Shown here piece by piece: positions 31,773-39,569 of a DNA stretch of 50,017 bases; within the stretch, counting starts at the first letter, position 1, and each line of letters begins with the position of its first letter. Position numbers and translations under genes: made by a program. The DNA is from Acidobacteriota bacterium (GTDB lineage Bacteria > Acidobacteriota > Vicinamibacteria > Fen-336), in NCBI GenBank assembly GCA_022340585.1, contig JAJDNS010000161.1:1-50017 (forward strand), written 5' to 3'. The notes beneath the pieces are model-generated. The model saw only the letters and a program-made list of their open reading frames with translations. It did not search any database and was not told the DNA's origin.

Positions 31773-33041
31773 TCAGCCCACCCTCGCGAGGTCGAGGAAG
31801 ACGATGCTCGACGGATTGCCCACGGGGGCGTAGTGGCCGGTGAATTGTAGGCCGCCGGTGTCGCGGTCCACCCGGAAGACCGCGACGTTGTCGGCCCGCT
31901 GGTTGCAGCTGTATAGGAACTGGCCCGTCGGGTCGAAGTTGAAGCTGCGCGGGTAGTCCCCTCGCGTCCACTCTTCCCCGACGAATGCCAGGTCGCCGTT
32001 TGGCCCGACGGAGAAGATCCCGATGCTGTCGTGCAGCCGGTTGCCTCCGTAGACGAACCTCCCGTCGGCCGAGACCAGGATCTCGGAGCAGAAGTTGCTG
32101 CCGGCGAACTCGGGCGGCAGGGTGGAGATGGTCTGCCGTGGCGCCAGCCGTCCCCGGTCGGAATCGTAGTCGAACAGCACGATCGTCGAGCCCTCCTCCT
32201 GGATGGAGTAGAGCCAACGACCGTTGGGATGGAAGTGGAAGTGCCGCGGCCCGTCCCCGGGCGGCAGCGACACGGCGGGCGGCTCGTTCGGGGTCAGCAC
32301 GCCCTCTTCCGCGTCGAACCTCCAGACGAAGATCTGGTCCAGGGCCAGGTCGACATGGAGCACGAACCGCCCCGAGGGGTCGGCCTGGATCATGTGCGCG
32401 TGAGTCCGATCGTGTCCGCTGAAGGCGAAGCTGCCCGGCGGCGCGCTGGTCGCCCGGGGCGGACCGATCCTCCCGACGTCGTTCTTGACGTCCGTGGCGT
32501 CGCCCAGACGACCATCGGGCAGAATCGGGAGCACGGCCACGGAGCCGCCGAAGTAGTTGGCCACCAGCAGGAACCGTCCTGACGGATGGATGCTCACGTA
32601 GGTGGGGCCGGCTCCACCCGATGGGACGGTGTTGAGCAGCTCCAGCTGGCCGTCCGTCGAGCCGATCGCGAAGGCGCCAACCGTGCCTTCGTTGTCGTCA
32701 CCGACTCGATCCGTCTCATTGGCCGAGTACAGCCGGGTCCCGGCTGCATTGACGGTCAGGCAGCTGGGGCTGGTGCCCAGGTCGTGGGTGCCAGCCGGCG
32801 TCAGGGCCCCGGTCGCGCGGTTCACTTGGAAGAGGTGGATGCCGCGACCGTTGCCCGGGGGCAGGTCCACCTGGGTGGGCAAGACGTCGCCGAGGGGAGA
32901 GCTGAAGGTGCCCACGTAGGCCATCAGTGGCCTGCTCGGGTCCTCGGTCTGCGCCCGGAGAAGCTGGGCAAGGAGCGGGGACGTCCCCACCAATGCGAAC
33001 GAGGTCCTGAGAAAGGAACGCCGCGAGGGGTCGAGCTTCAT
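31773..33041 (-). CDS. Tat-exported lactonase-family beta-propeller (6-phosphogluconolactonase YbhE-like)
   Basis: The 422-residue protein has a Tat signal (SRRSFLRTSFALVGTSPLLA) and a seven-bladed propeller of the lactonase family (YbhE/Pgl, muconate-cycloisomerase relatives). Family motifs include YVGTFSS near the start, GPTYVSIHPSGRFLLVANY around 170, THAHMIQADPSGRFV, GPRHFHFHPNGRWLYSIQE and DYPRSFNFDPTGQFLYSCNQ. Cytosolic members hydrolyse 6-phosphogluconolactone; an exported form more likely opens aldonolactones or other sugar lactones. ATG 33041 follows CTGGAGGC and starts the Tat signal. It shares direction with the Oar-like receptor. The pairing suggests processing of a sugar derivative at the cell surface, which is inference. 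Confidence 0.85.
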   Translation of the reverse strand: MKLDPSRRSFLRTSFALVGTSPLLAQLLRAQTEDPSRPLMAYVGTFSSPLGDVLPTQVDLPPGNGRGIHLFQVNRATGALTPAGTHDLGTSPSCLTVNAAGTRLYSANETDRVGDDNEGTVGAFAIGSTDGQLELLNTVPSGGAGPTYVSIHPSGRFLLVANYFGGSVAVLPILPDGRLGDATDVKNDVGRIGPPRATSAPPGSFAFSGHDRTHAHMIQADPSGRFVLHVDLALDQIFVWRFDAEEGVLTPNEPPAVSLPPGDGPRHFHFHPNGRWLYSIQEEGSTIVLFDYDSDRGRLAPRQTISTLPPEFAGSNFCSEILVSADGRFVYGGNRLHDSIGIFSVGPNGDLAFVGEEWTRGDYPRSFNFDPTGQFLYSCNQRADNVAVFRVDRDTGGLQFTGHYAPVGNPSSIVFLDLARVG

Positions 33042-33219
33042 GGCCAGACAGCCTCCAGTGATCGAGGAAGCGCCGGGACCGGGCCGAGGCCCCGCCGAGG
33101 CGCGGAGTGGAGTGGCTCGTCGGGGTGATTCTACCCGGGTAGCGGGCCGCGACGGAGCGGCTCGCGCTGAGCGAGTGGTATTCTTGGCCGCCTCGTAGAG
33201 CACCCCGAGACGACTCTCG

Positions 33220-34149
33220 ATGAACGGCTTTCTCTACCTTCCCATCGCCGAGGTCAGCGTCAACGTCTTCCTCCTGCTCGGGATGGGGCTCACCATCGGG
33301 TTTCTGTCCGGGCTCTTCGGTGTCGGCGGCGGCTTTCTCCTCACGCCCGCCCTCATGATGATGGGCATCCCTCCGACCATTGCCGCCGCTTCCGACTCCA
33401 ACCAGATCGTCGCCGCCACGACGTCCGCCACGTACGCCCACTGGCGGCTCGGAAACGTGGACGTGAAGATGGGGCTGCTGCTCCTCTGCGGAGGACTGTG
33501 CGGAGGAGGCCTCGGCGTGGAGATCATCAAGCTCCTGCGCCAGGTGGGCAACGCCGACTTCCTCATCAAGATCTGCTACGTGGTGACGTTGAGCATCGTG
33601 GGCTTCTACATGTTCCAGGAGAGCCTCGGGAACCTCCGGCGGCCTCCGATGGGGGTCTCCACCCCCGACCAGGAGCCCGCCAGGCCGGCGTCTCGACTCC
33701 TTCTGGCCCTCCCCTGGCAGGTCCACTTCGCCCGGTCGCGCGTGACCATGTCGCTGCTGCTACCGGTGATGATCGGGTTCCTGGTGGGCATGCTCGCGGC
33801 AATCATGGGAATCGGCGGCGGGTTCATCATGGTTCCGGCGCTGGTCTACATCCTCCGCATGCCCATGCACGTGGTCATCGGGACGAATCTCTTCCAGGAG
33901 ATCTTCCTCTGCATGAGCATCACGTTCATGCAGGCGGAGGTCAATCACACCGTCGACTTCGTCCTCGCCCTCATCCTCCTGGTCGGCTCGACCCTGGGCG
34001 CCCAGCTGGGCGCCCGGGTGAGCAGAAGGCTGAAGGCCGATCAGCTGAAGTTCCTTCTCGCCTGCATCATCCTCTTGACGATGCTGGACATCGCGGTCGA
34101 TCTGCTGGCGACCCCGGACGTCCTCCTCTCCCTCAAGGCCACCGTATGA
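33220..34149 (+). CDS. TauE/SafE-family sulfite/organosulfonate exporter-like membrane protein
   Basis: The 309-residue protein has two inverted repeats of the TauE/SafE family. The first has MGLTIGFLSGLFGVGGGFLL and DSNQIVAATTSATYAHW; the second has IGFLVGMLAAIMGIGGGFIM and GTNLFQEIFLCMSITF. Eight to nine membrane helices are expected, with a cytoplasmic loop near 140-175. Members export sulfite, sulfonates or related anions, or import some; the substrate is not readable. Its stop overlaps the next start (ATGA at 34146), so the two are coupled. The ribosome site before ATG 33220 is weak. Confidence 0.85.
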   Translation: MNGFLYLPIAEVSVNVFLLLGMGLTIGFLSGLFGVGGGFLLTPALMMMGIPPTIAAASDSNQIVAATTSATYAHWRLGNVDVKMGLLLLCGGLCGGGLGVEIIKLLRQVGNADFLIKICYVVTLSIVGFYMFQESLGNLRRPPMGVSTPDQEPARPASRLLLALPWQVHFARSRVTMSLLLPVMIGFLVGMLAAIMGIGGGFIMVPALVYILRMPMHVVIGTNLFQEIFLCMSITFMQAEVNHTVDFVLALILLVGSTLGAQLGARVSRRLKADQLKFLLACIILLTMLDIAVDLLATPDVLLSLKATV

Positions 34150-34964
34150 GCGACCCGGGTGCAGGCAGGACGGCACCGCTCGTTCTCGTCGCGCTCCTCC
34201 TGTGCTCCGCACCCGCGACGACAGCGGAAGCGCCGGCGAGCGCCGACCCCGCGCCCCTCGCCGTCTCCCCCACCCACATCCCGGTGACGTCCTCGTTCCA
34301 CGGCGCGACCCTTTCGATCGACGTGAGCGTGCCCTCCGGCAGCGAGGTGGCCCTCAAGGTCGAGGGGGCGAGGGGCAGGGTCATCTTCAACAGGAAGGGA
34401 AGGGTCTTCTTCCTGTGGATGAACGTCGGCGAGGTGACGGTTGGCAATGCCCCCCAGGTCTACATGCTCTCCACGTCCACGGACCTGGTCGATCTGGCGT
34501 CGGGCGAGACTCTTCGGCGACTGGGCCTCGGACGGCACGCTCTCGAGTCACAGATCGCGACCCGGGGCGAGGGCATCGATCGGGAGACGATGCTGGACGA
34601 GTTCTTCGACTACAAGGAGAGGGGCGAGCTGTACGGCCTGTCCCAGGGCACCCTGCGCCCCGACCGTAGCGACCCGGGCGGGAGCGGCAGCGCCCGAGAG
34701 CACTACTCGGTCGACGTCGCCCTTCCGTCGAGCATTCCCGTAGGCGCCTATGAGGTGGGCCTGTACGCGTTCACGAAAGGGCAGCTCGTGGAGAGGGCGA
34801 CCGAGACGGTGACGATCGAGAAGATCGGGTTCGCGCGGTTCGTTTCCCGACTGGCTCGGCAGCACCCGGGTGAGTACGGGTTACTGGCCATCGTCGTCGC
34901 CGTGGCGGCCGGGTTCTCCATCGGCCTCGTCTTCAGCCACGTGGGCCGGAGGCCTGGTTCCTGA
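34146..34964 (+). CDS. TIGR02186-like single-pass membrane protein paired with the TauE/SafE gene
   Basis: The 272-residue protein has a signal peptide (about 10-27), an extracytoplasmic domain opening with LAVSPTHIPVTSSFHGATLS and ending near ERATETVTIEKIGFARF, and one C-terminal membrane helix (about 243-263, LLAIVVAVAAGFSIGLVF). This matches the TIGR02186 family of unknown function, often found next to TauE/SafE genes. The four-base overlap here supports a functional pair: the domain may bind the transported anion or guide assembly. ATG 34146 is fixed by the overlap. The stop is 4 bases from that of the convergent esterase gene. Confidence 0.75.
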   Translation: MSDPGAGRTAPLVLVALLLCSAPATTAEAPASADPAPLAVSPTHIPVTSSFHGATLSIDVSVPSGSEVALKVEGARGRVIFNRKGRVFFLWMNVGEVTVGNAPQVYMLSTSTDLVDLASGETLRRLGLGRHALESQIATRGEGIDRETMLDEFFDYKERGELYGLSQGTLRPDRSDPGGSGSAREHYSVDVALPSSIPVGAYEVGLYAFTKGQLVERATETVTIEKIGFARFVSRLARQHPGEYGLLAIVVAVAAGFSIGLVFSHVGRRPGS

Positions 34965-34968
34965 TCCG

Positions 34969-37173
34969 CTACCTCGCCCGCGCGGCGCGTTCGCTGGCGC
35001 TGGGATCGCCGGTGGGCGGAGGGGCGTGGTCGGTGGCGGCCGGCGGACCGAGCAGCTCGGTGAGAATCGGCTTCAGGCCCTCGGCCCAGACCTCGTAGCC
35101 CTTCAAGCCCAGGTGCAGCCCGTCCACCGTCATCTCCTCGAGGAGCAGGCCGCCTGCGTCGGTGAGCCCGGGATTCACGTCGAGGAACCGGATGGAATCC
35201 CCGTCGGCCATCCCCTCGAGGTTGGCGTTGATCGAGGCGATGGTCGGCAGGACAGCGGGGTTGTCGTTGCGGGGGAAGATGGCGACGAGGACGATGGTCG
35301 CCCCGGGCGCCTTCTCCCGGCAGACATCGACGATCGCCCTCAGCCCCCGGGTGACGTCGGCGGCCACGTCCTCGCCACCCGGGTCCCGCCCAAGGTTGTT
35401 GGTGCCCGCGAGGAGCACGATCACCTTCGGGTCGACGCCGTCCAGCTCGCCGTTGTCCAGGCGCCACAGGATGTTCTCCGTCCGGTCCCCGCCCCAGGCG
35501 AAGTCGGCGGCATTCCAGCCGTGGAAGGTCTCGTTCCAGTGGGCCAGGAGGTCCGGGTAGTCGGTCGCGCCCCAGCGACGGGTGATGGAGTCGCCCTCGA
35601 AGTAGACATCGATGCCGCCGGCCTTCGCCTTGGCCAGAAGCTCCTGGTGCGCGAGGTGGGAGTTGCGGTCGAGCCGCGTCCGCGGCTGGTCCGCGGGGAA
35701 CGGCGGCGGCGTGTAGCCCAGGAGACGGTTCGCCCAGGAGATGAAGAAGCTCACGTTCGAGCGGTCCTGGTGCCCGCCGTCGTGCTGGCGCCAGGCGAGC
35801 TCGCCGTCGAGCAGGCCGGTGTTGACGGGCGGCATCTTCGCCACACGGTAGTCGTCGGCCACGCCGAGGTCCCGCGCCCCGAGGAGGCGGAAGACCGGCC
35901 CCGCGGCCACCGTGGCCATGTAGCTGCCCTGCTGGTCCAGCCAGTTCGCGTCGCCCTTCTCCGGGACACCGTAGCTGATGAAGGTCGGGCGCGGCGCGCA
36001 CAGGGCGATCAGCTCGTGGGCGTCGACCGGGATGTCGTTCGCGTTCATGCTCCCGAAGGACGCCTCGGCGGCGCCGTACTTCAGGAAGTTGCCGGCCATC
36101 CAGTGGTAGGCGCCCGACCCCGTGAGGTTCTCCACCGCCTCCCCGAAGTGGCGGCGGTGGGGCTTGGCGCCGCCCTCGCCCGACGACCCCACGAGGACGA
36201 CGGCGAAACGGGGCTCGAAGGCCATGGCGACGAGGGCGGCCTTGCCGTAGCGTGAGACCCCCTCGATGCCCACCCGCTTCGCGTCGACCCCGGGCAGCGT
36301 CTCGAGGTAGTCGAGGGCCCGGGCCGCGCCCCAGGCCCACGCGCGCAGGGCTCCCCACTGCTCGGGGGTGCGGCGCTTCCCCTCGTTGGTGAGCCCGATG
36401 ATGCCCGCGGTGAGGCCGGCGCCGTTGTCGGGCTGGATGCTGGCGGGCCTGAGCGACACGTAGCCCCAGCCGGCGGCGATGAGCTGCTCGGTGGAGGGCG
36501 GGGCGGCGGGCTCCTGGGCGCCGGGAAACCGCCACACCGGCTCGTCGGGCATGTTGCCCCAGCCGAACATGATCAGGACCGGGACCGGCTCCTTCGCATT
36601 GACCGGCAGGACCACGGCCATCTCGATCTCGACGGTGACGGCGGGATGGGCGGAGTTGTCGACGTGCCCGATGACCCGCCGGGCCACCACCGGCTGCCCG
36701 CCGACGGTGGTCTCCACCGTCTCCGTCACCTCCCAGGTGACTCCCGGCACGCCGGCGGGCACCCGGCCGTAGACCTCGCGCTCGAAGTCCTCCACGATCT
36801 CGGGACGCCGCACCTGCCACCACACGTCCGGGGTCGTGACCCTGCGGCCGTCGCCCAGGGTGAGGGGATCCGGCCAGTCCGGGTAGGGGTTGGCCTTCGC
36901 GGGATCGTAGTTCGCGGCGTCGGGCTCACCGGCCCGGGCCCAGCCGTTGTAGCCCGGCCGCAGCTTCGTGATGCCCAGCTGCCTCATCATGTCGGCGTGG
37001 TCCTGGCGGTTGAGCTCTTCCAGCCGAGCCCGCTCTTCGGGGCTGAGCTGGAACGGGTTCGCCGGGGCCTTCTCGGCCGCGGGCGCCCTCGATGGGGTGT
37101 CCTGGGCCTGGAGCCCGGGCGCGGGGAGGACGAGCAGGGCCAGGAGAGGGAGGACGAGTCGTGTGATGGGCAT
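34969..37173 (-). CDS. Secreted CE15 glucuronoyl esterase fused to an SGNH/GDSL hydrolase
   Basis: The 734-residue protein has a signal peptide (about 1-24, ending LQAQ) and two catalytic domains. Residues about 70-490 are a CE15 4-O-methyl-glucuronoyl esterase: FGWGNMPDEPVWRF, the nucleophile motif EGVSRYGKAAL (Ser307) and the histidine segment WRQHDGGHQD (His468). CE15 enzymes cut the ester between xylan glucuronic acid and lignin alcohols. Residues about 515-715 are an SGNH hydrolase with EGDSITRRWG (Ser529), the block III-like LLAGTNNLG and the terminal DGLHLGLKGY (Asp and His), so it probably acts as a deacetylase or esterase. One secreted polypeptide could thus remove two kinds of ester from hemicellulose. 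ATG 37173 starts the signal; longer starts would run into the antisense of the next gene. Confidence 0.88.
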   Translation of the reverse strand: MPITRLVLPLLALLVLPAPGLQAQDTPSRAPAAEKAPANPFQLSPEERARLEELNRQDHADMMRQLGITKLRPGYNGWARAGEPDAANYDPAKANPYPDWPDPLTLGDGRRVTTPDVWWQVRRPEIVEDFEREVYGRVPAGVPGVTWEVTETVETTVGGQPVVARRVIGHVDNSAHPAVTVEIEMAVVLPVNAKEPVPVLIMFGWGNMPDEPVWRFPGAQEPAAPPSTEQLIAAGWGYVSLRPASIQPDNGAGLTAGIIGLTNEGKRRTPEQWGALRAWAWGAARALDYLETLPGVDAKRVGIEGVSRYGKAALVAMAFEPRFAVVLVGSSGEGGAKPHRRHFGEAVENLTGSGAYHWMAGNFLKYGAAEASFGSMNANDIPVDAHELIALCAPRPTFISYGVPEKGDANWLDQQGSYMATVAAGPVFRLLGARDLGVADDYRVAKMPPVNTGLLDGELAWRQHDGGHQDRSNVSFFISWANRLLGYTPPPFPADQPRTRLDRNSHLAHQELLAKAKAGGIDVYFEGDSITRRWGATDYPDLLAHWNETFHGWNAADFAWGGDRTENILWRLDNGELDGVDPKVIVLLAGTNNLGRDPGGEDVAADVTRGLRAIVDVCREKAPGATIVLVAIFPRNDNPAVLPTIASINANLEGMADGDSIRFLDVNPGLTDAGGLLLEEMTVDGLHLGLKGYEVWAEGLKPILTELLGPPAATDHAPPPTGDPSASERAARAR

Positions 37174-37259
37174 GGCGTTTCGCCCGCCATGATAGCCCGA
37201 GGGTTGCCTGCTTGCAGAGGAGGGGGCTTGATCTCCCCGGGGCACACTGACACCATCGG

Positions 37260-37279
37260 GCGACTCCGCGTGGAGTCGC
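37260..37279. promoter_or_regulatory. Palindrome between divergent CE15-SGNH and enolase-superfamily genes
   Basis: GCGACTCC-GCGT-GGAGTCGC gives perfect 8-base arms and a 4-base centre, 32 bases before ATG 37312 and 87 bases from the start of the divergent esterase gene. It could be an operator shared by both genes or a leader hairpin. The half-site GACTCCGCG recurs at 38651-38659 ahead of the next gene in the same direction. Confidence 0.5.
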
Positions 37280-37311
37280 TGCACAACACAAACTGAAGCG
37301 AGGTCAGGATC

Positions 37312-38583
37312 ATGACTCGACGATCGTCGCGCAGAGCGTTTCTCACGTCGGGCACGGTTGCGGGAGCCCTGGCGATTCCGGGGATGCGGCGCCTCGCGGA
37401 GGCGGCGGAGGGCACCTCCCCCCACTCGCGACCCTCCGGACTCAAGATCACCGGGGTCCGGTGCGGCTACATCCGCGGAGGCAACGGGCTGTTCGTGAAG
37501 ATCCACACGAACCAGGACATCTGGGGCTGCGGCGAGGGGGTGGACGCCACGTCGGGCACGTATCACCTCGTCCAGCGCTTCGGGAGGGTGCTCGAGGGTC
37601 GAAGTCCCCTGAACGTCCACCGCCTGTACGAGGAGCTGCGGCGGGGCGGCTTCTTCGCGGGGGCCCAGTCCGGCATGTACGTGGCGGTTCTCTCGGCCAT
37701 CGAGACGGCGCTGTGGGATCTCACCGGCAAGGCCCTCGGCCTGCCCGTCTATCAACTCCTGGGAGGCCGGTTCCGGGATCGGATGCGGCTGTACTGTGAC
37801 ACCGCCCTGTATCAGCGCCAGCTCCCGACCCCCGAGGACTTCGCCCGCGCCGCCCGGGAGGCGGTGGACATGGGGTTCACGGCGGTCAAGTTCGACCTCG
37901 ACCAGGCCAACGACCCGAACAAGTACGACGCCTACAACTGGACGGCGAGCCCCGGGGAGCTGCGACGCATGGTCGACCAGATCACCGCCGCGCGCGAGGC
38001 GGTGGGGCCGGACATCGACATCTGCGTGGACATGCACGGCCGCTACGACGCCATCACCGGCGAGCAGGTGGCAAAGCGTCTCGAGCACCTGAACCTGATG
38101 TGGCTGGAGGAGCCGATCGCTGCGGAGAACGCCGACGCCTATCGGCGGATCACCGAGTCGACGAGCACCCCGATCTGCGCCGGCGAGAACCACTACCTCG
38201 CGTACGGCTTCCGGCCCCTCCTGGAGGCGGGAGCGGTGGACATCGTCATGCCGGACCTGCAGAAGGCGGGCGGGCTCGGAGAGGGCCAGCGGATCGCGAA
38301 CCTCGCGAACCTCTACTACGTGCCCTTCGCCCCCCACATGGTGGCGTCCTATCTCGGCGCCATGGCCTCGGCCCACGTCTGCGCGTCGGTCCCGAACTTC
38401 CTGGTGCTCGAGTGGCAGATCTACTTCCACCGGAACCCGATGTTCGAGGAGATCGTCGACTTCGACGGCCCGATGGTGGTCGACGGGCACATCCCCCTCT
38501 CGGAGAAGCCGGGCATCGGGGTGGAGATCAACGAGGAGGGCATGCGAAAGTACGCCCAGGAGGGCGTCCCATTCTTCGAGTAG
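37312..38583 (+). CDS. Tat-exported mandelate racemase/enolase-superfamily enzyme
   Basis: The 423-residue protein starts with a Tat signal (TRRSSRRAFLTSGTVAGAL). The mature part has a canonical active site: Lys193 in AVKFDLDQ, metal ligands Asp240 (CVDMHGRYD), Glu266 (LEEPIAAEN) and Glu292 (CAGENHY), with His242 and His342 (APHMV). It belongs to the broad group of sugar-acid dehydratases and epimerases; the DMHG form suggests a gluconate- or galactonate-type dehydratase. ATG 37312 follows GCGAGGTCAGG. It is divergent from the CE15 esterase gene and followed by a Tat-exported sugar isomerase-like protein, suggesting use of uronic or aldonic acids released outside the cytoplasmic membrane. Confidence 0.88.
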   Translation: MTRRSSRRAFLTSGTVAGALAIPGMRRLAEAAEGTSPHSRPSGLKITGVRCGYIRGGNGLFVKIHTNQDIWGCGEGVDATSGTYHLVQRFGRVLEGRSPLNVHRLYEELRRGGFFAGAQSGMYVAVLSAIETALWDLTGKALGLPVYQLLGGRFRDRMRLYCDTALYQRQLPTPEDFARAAREAVDMGFTAVKFDLDQANDPNKYDAYNWTASPGELRRMVDQITAAREAVGPDIDICVDMHGRYDAITGEQVAKRLEHLNLMWLEEPIAAENADAYRRITESTSTPICAGENHYLAYGFRPLLEAGAVDIVMPDLQKAGGLGEGQRIANLANLYYVPFAPHMVASYLGAMASAHVCASVPNFLVLEWQIYFHRNPMFEEIVDFDGPMVVDGHIPLSEKPGIGVEINEEGMRKYAQEGVPFFE

Positions 38584-38615
38584 CATAGGAATTCCGCAAG
38601 CGGTCGCTGCCGGTG

Positions 38616-38651
38616 CCCTGCCGACAGCGGGGCAGTCTCGCTACGGCAGGG
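38616..38651. other. Inverted repeat between two co-directional Tat-enzyme genes
   Basis: CCCTGCCG (38616-38623) and CGGCAGGG (38644-38651) are perfect 8-base arms around a 20-base loop, in the 107-base gap after the enolase-superfamily gene. It may be an attenuator, a weak terminator or an operator. GACTCCGCG follows at once and repeats the half-site seen at 37262-37270. Confidence 0.4.
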
Positions 38652-38690
38652 ACTCCGCGACAGCCGACGCACCAATGGAGGAACTTATTC

Positions 38691-39548
38691 ATGAGCTGTG
38701 AACCGATGACTCGTCGTGAGGCTGTCATGCGTTGCGGCGCCGCCGCCGCGGCGGTGCTGCTGGCCCCCGTGACTCGCGCCAGAGCGGGGGCCTGGAAGGA
38801 GATTCCCATCGGCACGCAGCTGTGGTGCGTGCGGATGCAGCTGGCCAAGGACATTCCCGGGACGCTGAAGGCGGTGGGCGCGCTGGGCTATCAGGCCGTC
38901 GAGCTCGAGAACGCGTTCTCCCGGTCAGGCCCCGAGTGGAAGGGCTATCTCGAGGCCGCCAACCTGAAGGCGTGCGGCTTTCACCATCGCCTCTCCGAGC
39001 TGCAGGGTGACCAGCTCGCGGCCACCGTGGAGTTCAACCAGGCGATCGGCAACCGGAACCTGATCATCCGCTCCCTGGCCCCGGAGGTCTACACCTCCGC
39101 CGACCTGCTCAAGAAGACCGCGGACGAGGTCAACGAGGTGGCCGAGCGCCTGAAGCCCCACGAGATGCGCGTCGGGTACCACAACCACACGAGCGACTTC
39201 AACCGCATCGACGGCGAGTACTGGTGGAACCGCTTCGCCGACCAGACCTCGGCCGACGTCATCCTGCAGCTCGACACCGGCAACGCGTCGGAGATGGAAG
39301 GGGTGACGCCGCAGTCCCTCATCGAGCGCAACGCCGGCCGCACGGTCACGATGCACGTCAAGCCGTTCTCGAAGAAGGACCCGAACGCCTACCTCGGCGC
39401 CGACGAGCTCGACTGGCCGGCGATCATGACGGCGGCCGAGACCGTCGGCGGCATCGAGTGGTACATCATCGAGTACGAGAAGGAAGGGGTGCCGCCCCTC
39501 GAGTCGCTCGGGGCAAATCTGGACCTGTTCAAGAAGCTCCGGAGCTGA
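38691..39548 (+). CDS. Tat-exported sugar phosphate isomerase/epimerase-like TIM-barrel protein
   Basis: The 285-residue protein has a twin-arginine type signal (MTRREAVMRCGAAAAAVLL) and an AP-endonuclease-2/xylose-isomerase-like TIM barrel. The core motifs are GYQAVELENAF near 70, VGYHNHTSDF near 165 (metal histidines), VILQLDTGNASEM near 195, TMHVKPFSKKDP near 225, and IEWYIIEYEKEG near the end, in the usual places for the metal-binding acids and histidines of the family. Family members isomerise or epimerise sugars or act as dehydratases. Export points to free sugars or sugar acids, not phosphates. ATG 38691 follows AATGGAGGAAC. Confidence 0.85.
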   Translation: MSCEPMTRREAVMRCGAAAAAVLLAPVTRARAGAWKEIPIGTQLWCVRMQLAKDIPGTLKAVGALGYQAVELENAFSRSGPEWKGYLEAANLKACGFHHRLSELQGDQLAATVEFNQAIGNRNLIIRSLAPEVYTSADLLKKTADEVNEVAERLKPHEMRVGYHNHTSDFNRIDGEYWWNRFADQTSADVILQLDTGNASEMEGVTPQSLIERNAGRTVTMHVKPFSKKDPNAYLGADELDWPAIMTAAETVGGIEWYIIEYEKEGVPPLESLGANLDLFKKLRS

Positions 39549-39553
39549 CGCCA

Positions 39554-39567
39554 GGGGGCGGGCCCCC
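39554..39567. terminator. GC hairpin between convergent genes
   Basis: GGGGG-CGGG-CCCCC forms a five-pair stem in the 21-base gap between the convergent isomerase-like and amidohydrolase genes. Short and without a T-tract, it is a weak terminator candidate. Confidence 0.35.
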
Positions 39568-39569
39568 GG

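Noticed and set aside
34969..38586. Extending the CE15-SGNH protein to 1205 residues
   Set aside because: The extra part is the antisense of the enolase-superfamily gene; the signal peptide at 37173 fixes the start.
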